Of a stretch of DNA of 64,000 nt, positions 17,409-26,145 are shown piece by piece. The notes beneath the pieces are model-generated. The model was given only the letters and a program-made list of their open reading frames with translations. It did not search any database and was not told where the DNA came from. The DNA comes from Bacteroidales bacterium. GTDB taxonomy: Bacteria; Bacteroidota; Bacteroidia; Bacteroidales; UBA932. The stretch is taken from contig JAFSPG010000016.1 of NCBI GenBank assembly GCA_017443025.1, positions 62,001 to 126,000 on the forward strand, in the 5' to 3' direction. The position numbers and the translations under genes were made by a program. The stretch's first letter is position 1; every line of letters begins with the position of its first letter.

Positions 17409-18332
17409 ATGAAGCGAACCAATCTCCTCCCTGAACAGGTCTTCCACGTTTACCAAAGAACGTCGGATGGTGGCCTGCTATTTTACTCTCACACAGATTA
17501 TCTGGTATTCTTTACAATCTTTTGTTTCGCGGCCCGCAAGAAAAAGGTAGTTATTCTTGGCTTGTGCCAAATGCCGGACCATATCCATGCAATAGTGCAT
17601 GTGAAGTCGGTGGAACAATTATCAGATTTTGTCGGGTGTTACACTCGCTTATTCTCCTTAGAAATTAACGGTCCGACCGGTAAAACCGGGAAGGTATTTG
17701 AGCATAATTTCGGAAGAGCGGGCAAGTTCGGCCCGAAAAAGATTCGGACTACTCTCGCATATTTGTACAATAACCCGGTAGAGCGAAAACTATGTAGCCG
17801 CGCAGAGGAGTATAGATGGAATTATCTTGCCTATGCAACCCAACCGCACCCTTTCTCCGGGGCAATCAAACTTTCAAAAGCGAGAAAAATATACAGGGAA
17901 GCCCTTGCAATGGTGACTGGACTCCATAATAGGGGAAATTATCTCCGTCATGCCACCATAGGCATCATCTTTAGCAAACTTACAGATGATGAAAAGCTTC
18001 GGTTGATAGATGAGATAATATCCATCTGGTCGGTCGTTGATTATGAATTACTGTTATCTTATTATGGTACCTACGAGAATGTAATAACGGCATTTTCCAG
18101 CAATACCGGAAGTGAATATGACATTGCAGAATCTTTTGAACCATATTCAGATTCCGTTTATTCGAAGATATCCTCTTTCCTTGTTCGAGAGGGTTTGGTA
18201 CAAAGTCCAAGGGATGTCGTATCGATGGATGCCGAACGAAAATTTGACATAATTGCTCTCGTTCAAAAGCGGTTTATGATTCCACCCCGTCAGATTGCCA
18301 AATACTTTCACGTCGAATTTAAGACTGAGTAA
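17409..18332 (+). CDS. RAYT-type Y1 (HUH) transposase
   Basis: A 307-residue REP-associated tyrosine transposase, related to IS200/IS605 TnpA. It has the HUH motif QMPDHIHAIVHV (His58 and His60) and the catalytic-Tyr helix LAYLYNNPVERKL (Tyr118 likely), followed by EEYRWNYLAYA as in the family. Residues ~190-307 form a C-terminal extension ending in a helix-turn-helix-like segment (RFMIPPRQIAKYFHVE). It is flanked by two long palindromes that are plausible substrates. Such genes are usually single-copy domesticated enzymes. Codon use is more AT-rich than its neighbours. Confidence 0.85.
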   Translation: MKRTNLLPEQVFHVYQRTSDGGLLFYSHTDYLVFFTIFCFAARKKKVVILGLCQMPDHIHAIVHVKSVEQLSDFVGCYTRLFSLEINGPTGKTGKVFEHNFGRAGKFGPKKIRTTLAYLYNNPVERKLCSRAEEYRWNYLAYATQPHPFSGAIKLSKARKIYREALAMVTGLHNRGNYLRHATIGIIFSKLTDDEKLRLIDEIISIWSVVDYELLLSYYGTYENVITAFSSNTGSEYDIAESFEPYSDSVYSKISSFLVREGLVQSPRDVVSMDAERKFDIIALVQKRFMIPPRQIAKYFHVEFKTE

Positions 18333-18343
18333 TTGTGGCGTCG

Positions 18344-18375
18344 CTTGATTATTACGTTTTTATTCGGCATCTTTG
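18344..18375 (+). promoter_or_regulatory. Possible bcp promoter
   Basis: CTTG (18344-18347), 20-nt spacer, CATCTTTG (18368-18375): each box differs from the consensus by one base, with correct spacing, 21 nt before the bcp ATG. Confidence 0.4.
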
Positions 18376-18396
18376 CCGGAGATAATCTTGAAAACT

Positions 18397-18852
18397 ATGC
18401 TGAAAATCGGAGATAAAATGCCAGCCTTTGAGGTTATGGACCAGGATGGCAAGATGGTGAGTTCCACGGAATTCATCGGTAACGGACGTAAAACCATTAT
18501 CTACTTTTATCCGAAGGATAATACATCCGGATGCACGGCCGAGGCCTGTTCTTTTAGGGACAACTATGCCAAACTCACCGAGGCTGGTTACAATGTCGTC
18601 GGTGTAAGCAAGGACAGTTCGAAGTCACACTCCGGCTTCAGGGCAAAGTACGAACTGCCCTTCCGCCTTCTTTCCGACACCTCTACCAAGATGCTTCAGG
18701 ACTTTGGTGCCTGGGGTGAAAAAAAGATGTACGGAAAGACGGTTTTGGGAACCCTCCGCCGAACATTTATTTTCAATGAAGACGGCCTCCTCGAAAGAAT
18801 CATCGAGAAGGTCGATACCAAAAACGCCGCCGTGCAGATTCTGAATGCCTGA
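18397..18852 (+). CDS. bcp: Peroxiredoxin, Bcp/PrxQ type
   Basis: A 151-residue thiol peroxidase that reduces hydroperoxides in the cytosol. The active-site block is YFYPKDNTSGCTAEACSFRD: peroxidatic Cys followed five residues later by the resolving Cys, the usual PrxQ arrangement; the common P-G-C is S-G-C here. I chose the ATG at 18397 (MLKIGDKMPAF), the normal family start, over an ATG eight codons upstream that would overlap the likely promoter. The gene lies with the RAYT gene between two REP palindromes. Confidence 0.93.
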   Translation: MLKIGDKMPAFEVMDQDGKMVSSTEFIGNGRKTIIYFYPKDNTSGCTAEACSFRDNYAKLTEAGYNVVGVSKDSSKSHSGFRAKYELPFRLLSDTSTKMLQDFGAWGEKKMYGKTVLGTLRRTFIFNEDGLLERIIEKVDTKNAAVQILNA

Positions 18853-18919
18853 GTCACGCCGGCCCGCAGGCAGGGTCGTGAGCCTGTGACGGTATTTGCG
18901 GTGCTCAATCTTCCTGTCG

Positions 18920-19030
18920 CCCGTGGAGCATAAAGTGTTGATACATAGCGATTTAATAATTTCTGGTGTCCCGAAAATGGACACCAGAAATTATTATTTA
19001 TCTCACTATCAGCAACTTACGCTCCACGAG
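18920..19030 (+). repeat. REP-type palindrome, copy 2 (right of bcp)
   Basis: A ~111-bp palindrome with a perfect 18-bp central stem (18954-18971 with 18979-18996, loop CGAAAAT). Outer arms read CCGTGGAGCATAA on the left and, inverted, CTCGTGGAGCGTAAG on the right. From the core onward it is nearly identical to the copy at 17212-17323. It fills most of the space between the convergent bcp and BI-1 genes. Confidence 0.88.
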
Positions 19031-19079
19031 ACTTATCCCGTTGTGGGCTTAGCCGGTCGTGGGCGGTTGCGATTCAAGA

Positions 19080-19802
19080 TTATCTTCTGCTGCCGAGGAT
19101 TCTAAGGAGCATGATGAAGAGGTTGATGAAGTCGAGGTAAAGGCTCAGACTGCCCATCAGGGCCAGTTTGGCGGTTTGCTCTTCATTGCCCTCCATGCAG
19201 GCATTACTTACCATCAGCTTGATTTTCTGCGTGTCATATGCGGTCAGTCCTACAAATATCAGGACTCCCAAATAGTTCAGCCATAAGGCCAAGCCGGAAC
19301 TTTTGAGAAAAATGTTGACAACAGAAGCGATGATAAGGCCGACAAGAAGCATGATAAGGAATCTGCCCATGCCGGACAAGTCCTTCTTGATGATATAACC
19401 TATGAACGACATCACTGCAAAGGTGCCGGCGGTTATAAAGAATGTGGTGGCGATGCTTTCCATCGTATATACGAGAAAAATGAAGGACATCGTCACGCCG
19501 TTGAGCAAGGCATAAGCGGCAAACATTATTCCGGCTGTCCTGGCCGACATTCTGTCGATGCGGGCGGTCAGCCAGAGTACGAGACCTATTTCCGCGATGC
19601 AAAGAATCCAGATGAGACTTCTGCTGGTCAGGAGGGCCGTCATTATGTTAACGTTCTTGACGACTATCAACGCAACGAGTGCCGTCATAGCCAGACCGCA
19701 GGCCATCCAGGCATATACATTACGCATTACCCTTGCAAAAGTTGCAGGAAAATCCGCAGAACCGTCCTGCACGTCGTAGCTGTAATATTTATTGTATCCC
19801 AT
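19080..19802 (-). CDS. Bax inhibitor-1/YccA family membrane protein
   Basis: A 240-residue inner-membrane protein with about seven hydrophobic helices, typical of bacterial BI-1 proteins such as YbhL/YccA. Recognisable points are the N-terminal FARVMRNVYAWMACGLAMTA, the central GVTMSFIFLVYT, and LIFVGLTAYDTQKIK with SLYLDFINLFIMLLRILG at the C-terminus. The Asp residues of the last two helices match those that sense pH in characterised members. It follows murI by 19 nt on the same strand and is probably cotranscribed. Confidence 0.9.
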   Translation of the reverse strand: MGYNKYYSYDVQDGSADFPATFARVMRNVYAWMACGLAMTALVALIVVKNVNIMTALLTSRSLIWILCIAEIGLVLWLTARIDRMSARTAGIMFAAYALLNGVTMSFIFLVYTMESIATTFFITAGTFAVMSFIGYIIKKDLSGMGRFLIMLLVGLIIASVVNIFLKSSGLALWLNYLGVLIFVGLTAYDTQKIKLMVSNACMEGNEEQTAKLALMGSLSLYLDFINLFIMLLRILGSRR

Positions 19803-19821
19803 ATCAGTTTACGGTTTGAAA

Positions 19822-20613
19822 TTATGATATAGCAAGTTTGAACAATGTCTTGAGTGTGTCCGGGCTGCCGCTGCACAAAAGTTGTACCGAGGGACTTGAA
19901 TCTCCGGCAGGGGCGGAGGCTGGCAGGAGGCCGGAGTCTTCCATGACGCGTCGCGTCTGGCGGGCGACGGCGGGGGCCGGGTCGATGAAGCGGACCTCCG
20001 CGATGCGGCCCGGCGCCGCGGATGCCCAGCGGGCGGCTTCGCGCTCCATTACCGGCAGCAGGAAGGGATAATGAGTGCAGCCGAGGACGACGATATCTGC
20101 GCCTTCGTCAAGCAGGGGATAAAGGCTTTCGCGGACAGTAGCTTCGGCTTCCGGACCTTCAAGCACGCCCCTTTCGACGAGCTCTACGAAGTCCTTGCCG
20201 ACGTGCTCCACTATACGGCAGCCATCTTCGAAATTACCCTTGGTTTTCAAATACTTGGAGGCCTTCAGTGTGCCGGCCGTGGCCAGTACGCCGATTACGC
20301 CGGATTTAGTTCCCAGGGCGGCGGGCTTGACGGCAGGTTCCATCCCTATGAAGGGAATGTCGAACTCCTGCCGCAGAGTGGCGATAGCTGCGGCGGTCGC
20401 TGTATTGCAAGCCACGACGATAATCTGTGCGCCTTTCTCCATCAGAAGACGGGTTATGACGCGGGCCCTGTCGATGATATAATCCTGAGTTTTTTCGCCG
20501 TAGGGGCAATGGGCCGAATCGGAGTAATAGACATACTCCTGCTCCGGCATCAGCCGAATCAGCTCCTTGAGGACGGACAAGCCGCCGGACCCGGAATCGA
20601 AAACTCCAATCAT
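19822..20613 (-). CDS. murI: Glutamate racemase
   Basis: A 263-residue cytosolic enzyme that makes D-glutamate for peptidoglycan. The N-terminal IGVFDSGSGGLSVL and YYSDSAHCPYG are family signatures. The two catalytic cysteines lie in VVACNTATA and LGCTHYPFL. I chose the ATG at 20613 (MIGVFDSG); a longer frame begins 15 codons upstream but would cover the only -7-like box (20622-20629 on the minus strand). That box leaves a leader of only a few bases. The C-terminal ~40 residues are Ala/Pro/Ser-rich and variable. Confidence 0.94.
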   Translation of the reverse strand: MIGVFDSGSGGLSVLKELIRLMPEQEYVYYSDSAHCPYGEKTQDYIIDRARVITRLLMEKGAQIIVVACNTATAAAIATLRQEFDIPFIGMEPAVKPAALGTKSGVIGVLATAGTLKASKYLKTKGNFEDGCRIVEHVGKDFVELVERGVLEGPEAEATVRESLYPLLDEGADIVVLGCTHYPFLLPVMEREAARWASAAPGRIAEVRFIDPAPAVARQTRRVMEDSGLLPASAPAGDSSPSVQLLCSGSPDTLKTLFKLAIS

Positions 20614-20621
20614 AACTTTCA

Positions 20622-20629
20622 CAAAAATA
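20622..20629 (-). promoter_or_regulatory. Possible murI -7 promoter element
   Basis: TATTTTTG on the minus strand, 8 nt before the murI ATG. No good TTTG at the expected -33 distance was found, so this is weaker than other promoters here. Confidence 0.4.
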
Positions 20630-20652
20630 CAAATTTTTATTAAATCCACATC

Positions 20653-20682
20653 TGTCATATCGAGCGAAGTCGAGATATCTTT
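20653..20682 (+). repeat. Dispersed dyad repeat, copy 1
   Basis: TGTCATATCGAGCGAAGTCGAGATATCTTT, split here as TGTCATATCGAGCGAAG and TCGAGATATCTTT. Outer arms ATATC/GATAT pair, with an inner GA/TC pair and loop GCGAAG. Two more copies flank the gatC-like gene (57322 and 58725) with ATTTC/GAAAT arms. Confidence 0.8.
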
Positions 20683-20718
20683 AAAGAACCCATTAACAAT
20701 TCTTTTCCAAAAAATACT

Positions 20719-20726
20719 TATATTTG
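20719..20726 (+). promoter_or_regulatory. Possible glnA -7 promoter element
   Basis: TATATTTG, 31 nt before the glnA ATG. The matching -33 TTTG is missing, so activator dependence or a different site is possible. Confidence 0.4.
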
Positions 20727-20757
20727 AAGTCTTGCCGAAAGAGGCGAAAGATTATTT

Positions 20758-22272
20758 ATGGAAAAGACACTTGAACTGAATCCCAATGAAGTCATAGCCT
20801 TTCTTCAGAAAAGGCCGGAGAACTTCACCCTGGACGATCTTATACAATTCATCAAAGCCAAAGGCATCAGGATGATAGACTTTATGTATCCCGCCGAAGA
20901 CGGGCGCGTAAAGACTCTGAATTTCGTAATTAACAATCTTGAATACGCAGAAACCATATTGACCGAAGGCGAGCGAGTCGACGGCTCAAGCCTTTTCCCT
21001 TCCTTCGTCGAGGCCGGCAACAGCGACCTCTATGTCATTCCCCGCTACCGGACGGCCTTCGTTGACCCCTTCTGCGAGATTCCAACCCTCTGCCTTCTGT
21101 GCAACTTCTATAACAAAGACGGAAAGGCCTTCTCGGGAGCCCCGTACCAGACGCTCCTGAGGGCAGAAGCTGTCTTCGAGGAGTCTACAGGGATGACATT
21201 CGAGGCGATGGGCGAGCTCGAGTACTACGCAATCGCCGACGAGCAGCCCCTTTTCCCGGCCACCGATCAGCGTGGCTATCACGAATCCGAACCCTTTGCC
21301 AAACTTAACGGCTTCCGCCGTAAGTGTATGGATTTCGTTGCCAAGACCGGAGGTCAGATAAAATACGGGCACAGCGAAGTCGGCAACTTCCGCCAGGACG
21401 GGAAAATTTACGAGCAGAACGAAATTGAATTCCTCCCTTGCCCCATCGAAACCGCAGCCGACCAGCTTCTGCTGGCAAAATGGGTAATCCGTAATCTCGC
21501 ATGGGAATGCGGTCTTGACGTATGCTTTGCCCCTAAACTGACCGCCGGCAAGGCCGGAAGCGGCCTGCATATCCATATGAGGTTGATGAAGGATGGCAAG
21601 AATGTCACCCTCGGCCCCGACGGACATCTTTCAGAAGAAGCCCTGAGGGCCATAGCCGGACTTATGAAGATGGCTCCCGCCATCACGGCCTTCGGCAACA
21701 AGAATCCGACTTCATATTTCCGCCTCGTTCCTCATCAGGAAGCCCCGACCAACGTATGCTGGGGCGACTGCAACCGCTCCGCCCTCGTGCGCGTGCCGCT
21801 TGGCTGGAGCAGCGGCCGCGATATGTGCCACGCCGCCAATCCCCAGCAGCCCTCTGCTAAAATCGACACCACCGGCAAGCAGACCTTCGAGATGCGCAGC
21901 CCCGACTGTTCGGCCGACATCTATCAGCTTATGGCAGGCCTCTGCGTGGCCGCAAGATATGGCCTCGAACTCCCCGCGGATGAGGCCCTCAGAATAGCCC
22001 GTGAAACCTACGTCGACCTCGATATCCACAAGGCCGAGAATGCCGCAAAGCTTTCAACCCTTGATGCCCTTCCGGCCAGCTGTATCGAATCCTCCAGATG
22101 TCTGGACGGCAGCAGGGCGGTCTTCGAGGCAAAAGGAGTTTTCCAGCCAAAGATGATCGACGGAATTATCAAGGCACTGAAGGGCTATGACGACGGCTCC
22201 CTTCACGAAAAGGCAAAATCACATCCCGGCCTGATGAAGGAAATTGTCGAAAAATACTTCTATTGCGGATAA
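20758..22272 (+). CDS. glnA: Glutamine synthetase (type I-like)
   Basis: A 504-residue ATP-dependent ligase joining ammonium to glutamate. Family blocks are present: the beta-grasp N-terminus with GERVDGSSLFPSF, EAMGELEYYAI (metal ligands), NEIEFLP, AGKAGSGLHIHM (ammonia/metal site), KNPTSYFRLVPHQEAP, and FEMRSPDCSAD. No tyrosine adenylylation motif of the enterobacterial NLYDLPPE form is visible. It heads an operon with prfB 3 nt downstream. Length and motifs fit the ~500-residue GS of Bacteroidetes. Confidence 0.92.
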   Translation: MEKTLELNPNEVIAFLQKRPENFTLDDLIQFIKAKGIRMIDFMYPAEDGRVKTLNFVINNLEYAETILTEGERVDGSSLFPSFVEAGNSDLYVIPRYRTAFVDPFCEIPTLCLLCNFYNKDGKAFSGAPYQTLLRAEAVFEESTGMTFEAMGELEYYAIADEQPLFPATDQRGYHESEPFAKLNGFRRKCMDFVAKTGGQIKYGHSEVGNFRQDGKIYEQNEIEFLPCPIETAADQLLLAKWVIRNLAWECGLDVCFAPKLTAGKAGSGLHIHMRLMKDGKNVTLGPDGHLSEEALRAIAGLMKMAPAITAFGNKNPTSYFRLVPHQEAPTNVCWGDCNRSALVRVPLGWSSGRDMCHAANPQQPSAKIDTTGKQTFEMRSPDCSADIYQLMAGLCVAARYGLELPADEALRIARETYVDLDIHKAENAAKLSTLDALPASCIESSRCLDGSRAVFEAKGVFQPKMIDGIIKALKGYDDGSLHEKAKSHPGLMKEIVEKYFYCG

Positions 22273-22275
22273 ACA

Positions 22276-23424
22276 ATGATTTTAGCGGAACAAATAAAGG
22301 ACTTGAAAGACAGGCTGGAAACGCTCCACGGCTGCATCGACATCGAGGGCAAGCGTGCCCGGGTGGCGCAGCTGGAGGTCAAGACACAGTCGCCTGATTT
22401 CTGGAACGATGCAAAAGCTGCGGAGGCCTTTATGAAGTCACTCAACGCCGTCAAGGCCTGGGTGGTGGATTATGACGCGGCATCCGCCGCCCTCGACGAT
22501 ATCGAAGTCCTTTATGAGTTCGCCCGCGAGAGCCGCACTGCCGCCGGCGACGAAGCCCCTGCTACAACTGAAGAACTCGAGCTGGAAACCGCATTCAAGG
22601 CCGCCAACGAGAAGGTTGAAGCCCTTGAAGTAAAGAATATGCTTGGCGATGAGGGCGACAACCTCGGAGCCATCCTCACGATTAATTCCGGAGCAGGAGG
22701 CACCGAATCCAATGATTGGTCGGCGATGCTCATGCGTATGTATATGCGCTGGGGCGAAAGGAACGGAATGAAGATGACGGTGACCGAACTCATCGACGGA
22801 GAAGAAGCCGGCATCAAATCGACCACCATCGAATTTGAAGGAGATTACGCCTACGGATACCTGAAGGCCGAGAACGGAGTCCACCGCTTGGTGAGAATCT
22901 CGCCCTTCAATGCCCAGGGCAAGCGTCAGACCACATTTTCGTCTGTCTTCGTATATCCCCTTGTCGATGACACCATCAATATAGTCATCAATCCCTCCGA
23001 CCTCGAATGGGATACTTTCCGAAGCGGAGGCCACGGCGGACAGAACGTCAACAAAGTCGAGACTGGCGTACGCGTACGCCATATCCCTACGGGAATCATG
23101 GTCGAGAACACCGAGACCCGTTCACAGTTCGACAACCGCGACAATGCCCTCCGTATCCTCAAATCCCGCCTGTACGACATCGAACTGAAAAAGCGTCAGG
23201 CCAAGCAGGCGGAGCTCGAAGGCCAGAAGAAGCGCATCGAATGGGGTTCCCAGATTCGCTCCTACGTCCTTCACCCTTATAAACTCGTGAAAGACCTGCG
23301 TACGGGCTATTCCACCACCGACACCCAGGCGGTTCTCGACGGCGACCTGAATGAGTTCATGCGCACCTTCCTGATGCAGCAGGGCTCCGGCACCGCCCCC
23401 GCCGTCATCGATGACATAGATTAA
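22276..23424 (+). CDS. prfB: Peptide chain release factor 2 (no programmed frameshift)
   Basis: A 382-residue factor that terminates translation at UGA and UAA. The stop-recognition tripeptide SPF lies in [16 protein letters not shown], and the catalytic GGQ in [15 protein letters not shown]. The codon region equivalent to the usual frameshift site (GCIDIEGK, codons 19-26) contains no in-frame TGA. The gene is thus one uninterrupted frame and lacks the autoregulatory +1 frameshift found in many bacteria. It begins 3 nt after glnA. Confidence 0.95.
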   Translation: MILAEQIKDLKDRLETLHGCIDIEGKRARVAQLEVKTQSPDFWNDAKAAEAFMKSLNAVKAWVVDYDAASAALDDIEVLYEFARESRTAAGDEAPATTEELELETAFKAANEKVEALEVKNMLGDEGDNLGAILTINSGAGGTESNDWSAMLMRMYMRWGERNGMKMTVTELIDGEEAGIKSTTIEFEGDYAYGYLKAENGVHRLVRISPFNAQGKRQTTFSSVFVYPLVDDTINIVINPSDLEWDTFRSGGHGGQNVNKVETGVRVRHIPTGIMVENTETRSQFDNRDNALRILKSRLYDIELKKRQAKQAELEGQKKRIEWGSQIRSYVLHPYKLVKDLRTGYSTTDTQAVLDGDLNEFMRTFLMQQGSGTAPAVIDDID

Positions 23425-23441
23425 TAGTAAATTTAAGATAT

Positions 23442-25061
23442 ATGGCAGTAGATTTCAAGTATGCGCCCATGTTTCAGCTGGGCCCTGACAAGACAGAGTA
23501 TTACAAACTGACCTCGGACTATGTGTCCGTGGGGGATTTCGAAGGAAAACCTATCCTTAAAGTGGCACCCGAGGCCCTGACGCTTCTGGCAAAGACGGCC
23601 TTCAGGGACGTTAATTTCCTCCTCAGGCCTGAGCACAACGAGCAGGTGGCCAAGATCCTCAGGGACCCTGAGGCCTCCGACAATGATAAATACGTGGCCC
23701 TGATGTTCCTCCGCAACGCAGAGGTGGCAGCCAAAGGGAAATTGCCCTTCTGCCAGGACACCGGCACTGCCATCATCCACGGCGAGAAAGGCCAGCAGGT
23801 CTGGACGGGCTTCGACGACAAGGAGGCCCTCTCAAAAGGCGTATTCGAGACATACACCACCGAGAATCTCCGCTACAGCCAGAATGCGCCCCTCGATATG
23901 TATAAGGAAGTGAATACCAAATGCAATCTTCCTGCGCAGATCGACATCGACGCCGAAGAGGGAATGGAATATAGATTCCTCTGCGTAGTAAAGGGAGGTG
24001 GCAGCGCCAACAAGAGCTATCTCTACCAGATGACCAAGGCAGTCCTTAACCCGGATACCCTCGTTCCCTTCCTGGTCGAGAAGATGAAGACTCTCGGTAC
24101 GGCAGCCTGCCCGCCTTATCACATTGCCTTCGTTATCGGCGGCACCTCCGCAGAGAAGAATCTCCTCACCGTAAAGCTGGCCTCTACACATTATTATGAT
24201 ACTCTCCCCACGACCGGCGATGAAACCGGCCGCGCTTTCCGCGACGTAGCCCTCGAGGAAGAGGTTTGGAAAGAAGCCTGTAAGATTGGGCTCGGTGCTC
24301 AGTTCGGCGGAAAATACTTCGCTCACGACATCCGTATCGTACGCCTGCCCCGTCACGGAGCATCCTGCCCCATCGGCCTTGGCGTAAGCTGCTCGGCCGA
24401 CCGTAACATCAAGGCTAAAATCAACAAAGACGGAATCTGGATCGAGAAACTCGACGACAATCCCACAAGGCTTATCCCCGAAGAGTTGCGTCAGGCCGGA
24501 GAAGGCGGAGGAGTAAAGATTAACCTCGACCGCCCGATGAAGGAAGTCCTCGCCGACCTTACCAAATATCCTGTATCGACGCGTCTGAGCCTCAGCGGCA
24601 CCATCATCGTGGCCCGCGACATAGCTCACGCCCGCCTGAAGGAAAGGGTTGACAGGGGAGAAGACCTCCCGCAGTATTTCAAGGACCATCCTGTGTTCTA
24701 TGCCGGCCCTGCCAAGACTCCGGAAGGAATGCCTTGCGGCTCGATGGGCCCCACGACCGCACAGAGAATGGATCCATACGTGGACCTCTTCCAGAGCAAG
24801 GGCGGCAGCATGATAATGATTGCCAAGGGTAACCGCACCCAGCAGGTTACCGACGCCTGCAAGAAATACGGCGGATTCTACCTCGGCTCCATCGGCGGCC
24901 CGGCCGCAGTGCTCAGCAGCGACGGCATCAAGAGCATCGAATGCGTCGAATATCCCGACCTCGGAATGGAGGCAATCTGGAAGATTCACGTAGAAGACTT
25001 CCCGGCCTTCATCCTCGTTGACGACAAGGGTAACGATTTCTTCAAGAAACTGGGCCTGTAG
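23442..25061 (+). CDS. fumA: Fumarate hydratase, class I (iron-sulfur)
   Basis: A 539-residue cytosolic enzyme interconverting fumarate and malate with a labile [4Fe-4S] cluster. Cluster-ligand contexts are visible in [10 protein letters not shown] near residue 105, GVSCSADRN near 322, and the [19 protein letters not shown] block near 428. Length and order fit the single-chain class I enzymes with fused alpha and beta parts. In a gut Bacteroidales it would serve the reductive branch to succinate. It lies 17 nt after prfB. Confidence 0.94.
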   Translation: MAVDFKYAPMFQLGPDKTEYYKLTSDYVSVGDFEGKPILKVAPEALTLLAKTAFRDVNFLLRPEHNEQVAKILRDPEASDNDKYVALMFLRNAEVAAKGKLPFCQDTGTAIIHGEKGQQVWTGFDDKEALSKGVFETYTTENLRYSQNAPLDMYKEVNTKCNLPAQIDIDAEEGMEYRFLCVVKGGGSANKSYLYQMTKAVLNPDTLVPFLVEKMKTLGTAACPPYHIAFVIGGTSAEKNLLTVKLASTHYYDTLPTTGDETGRAFRDVALEEEVWKEACKIGLGAQFGGKYFAHDIRIVRLPRHGASCPIGLGVSCSADRNIKAKINKDGIWIEKLDDNPTRLIPEELRQAGEGGGVKINLDRPMKEVLADLTKYPVSTRLSLSGTIIVARDIAHARLKERVDRGEDLPQYFKDHPVFYAGPAKTPEGMPCGSMGPTTAQRMDPYVDLFQSKGGSMIMIAKGNRTQQVTDACKKYGGFYLGSIGGPAAVLSSDGIKSIECVEYPDLGMEAIWKIHVEDFPAFILVDDKGNDFFKKLGL

Positions 25062-25062
25062 A

Positions 25063-25512
25063 ATGGCAGACAGCGTCAGAATAGACAAATTTCTCTGGGC
25101 AATCCGGGTGTACAAGACACGCTCGGATGCCACTGAGGCCTGCAAGGGCAACAAAGTGCGGGCCGGCGGAGCGCCGGCCAAGCCCTCGCGCATGGTGAAG
25201 ATAGGGGAGACCATAGAAGTGCGCAAAGGAGCAATCCAGTTCACCTATAAAGTAAAGGCCCTGCTCGAAAAGCGCGTCGGTGCGGCAGTAGTACCTCAGT
25301 ATGCCGAGAATCTTACTCCTGAATCCGAGATGGAGAAGCTGAAGGCTCCCGTGGAGACCTTTTTCGTGCGCCGTGACCGCGGAGCCGGGCGCCCCACCAA
25401 AAAGGACCGCCGGGAGATGGACTCTGCAATGGATGAGATTGACTATTCTCCAGAAGAAATCCCCGACGATATCGCAGCATTCTTCGGAATCGGGGAAGAC
25501 GATGATTTCTAA
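25063..25512 (+). CDS. S4-domain RNA-binding protein (Hsp15-like)
   Basis: A 149-residue basic protein with an N-terminal S4 domain: RIDKFLWAIRVYKTRSDATEACKG split as RIDKFLWAIRV and YKTRSDATEACKG, then NKVRAGGAPAKPSRMVKIGE. This is the pattern of Hsp15/HslR proteins that handle stalled 50S subunits. The C-terminal third is charged and ends in an acidic tail (EDDDF). The start is ATG 25063, one base after the fumarase stop; a longer frame would lie inside fumarase. It closes the glnA-prfB-fumA operon. Confidence 0.88.
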   Translation: MADSVRIDKFLWAIRVYKTRSDATEACKGNKVRAGGAPAKPSRMVKIGETIEVRKGAIQFTYKVKALLEKRVGAAVVPQYAENLTPESEMEKLKAPVETFFVRRDRGAGRPTKKDRREMDSAMDEIDYSPEEIPDDIAAFFGIGEDDDF

Positions 25513-25517
25513 ACAAA

Positions 25518-25550
25518 AAAGGCGACCGAGAGGCCGCCTTATTCTTTAAT
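25518..25550 (+). terminator. Bidirectional terminator between converging genes
   Basis: Stem AAGGCG-A-CC / GG-C-CGCCTT with loop GAGA, followed rightward by ATTCTTTAAT and leftward by TTTTTTGTTT. It separates the S4 gene from the converging rubrerythrin gene. Confidence 0.8.
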
Positions 25551-25563
25551 ATGTCAGCGAGGA

Positions 25564-26115
25564 CTATTTGAAATAGCGCTGAAGAAGGCCGTAGAAACCG
25601 GCGCCGTGGCGGGCTTCGTCTTTGGCCATTTCGTGTACGGTGTCGTGGATGGCGTCGTAGCCGAGCTGCTTGGCCCGCGAAGCGATGGCAAGTTTGCCTT
25701 CGCAGGCACCAGCCTCGGCCTGATAACGCTTCTCGAGATTAGTCTTGGTGTCCCAGACAAACTCTCCGAGGAGCTCTGCGAACTTGGAAGCGTGGTCGGC
25801 CTCTTCGAAAGCATAGCGCTTAAAGGCCTCGGCAATCTCGGGATAGCCCTCGCGCTCGGCCTGGCGTGACATTGCAAGGTACATTCCTACTTCCGAGCAT
25901 TCGCTATTGAAATGGTCGCGGAGGCCCTGCATGATCTCCTGGTCTTCCACCTTACCGTCGCCGATATGGTGCTCGCAGGCCCACTGGGGCTTGCCGGCTT
26001 CCTCTTCGATTTCTACGAATTTCTCACCGGGGACTTTGCACTGGGGGCAACGCTCGGGCGGGTTCTCGCCTTCATAAACGTAACCGCAGACAAGGCATCT
26101 GAATTTCTTTTTCAT
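25564..26115 (-). CDS. Reverse rubrerythrin (N-terminal rubredoxin, C-terminal ferritin-like domain)
   Basis: A 183-residue oxidative-stress protein with the domain order reversed relative to the rubrerythrin at 10232. The N-terminal rubredoxin site is [10 protein letters not shown]...CPQCKVPG (residues 7-30). The di-iron four-helix domain follows, with [24 protein letters not shown] and MAKDEARHG supplying ligands. Such proteins act as NADH-dependent peroxide reductases in anaerobes. It lies 30 nt after the EEP lipoprotein on the same strand; no separate promoter was found. Confidence 0.92.
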   Translation of the reverse strand: MKKKFRCLVCGYVYEGENPPERCPQCKVPGEKFVEIEEEAGKPQWACEHHIGDGKVEDQEIMQGLRDHFNSECSEVGMYLAMSRQAEREGYPEIAEAFKRYAFEEADHASKFAELLGEFVWDTKTNLEKRYQAEAGACEGKLAIASRAKQLGYDAIHDTVHEMAKDEARHGAGFYGLLQRYFK

Positions 26116-26145
26116 ATATATATAGGTGCTTTTAAGTGTTGTCTA

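Noticed and set aside
17212-19030. Classical insertion sequence or composite transposon
   Set aside because: No target-site duplication or DDE transposase; the flanks are REP-type palindromes in direct orientation, which fits RAYT/REP biology better.
23832-25244. 470-residue open frame opposite fumarase
   Set aside because: Antisense to an intact fumarase gene; composition typical of a codon shadow, no motifs.
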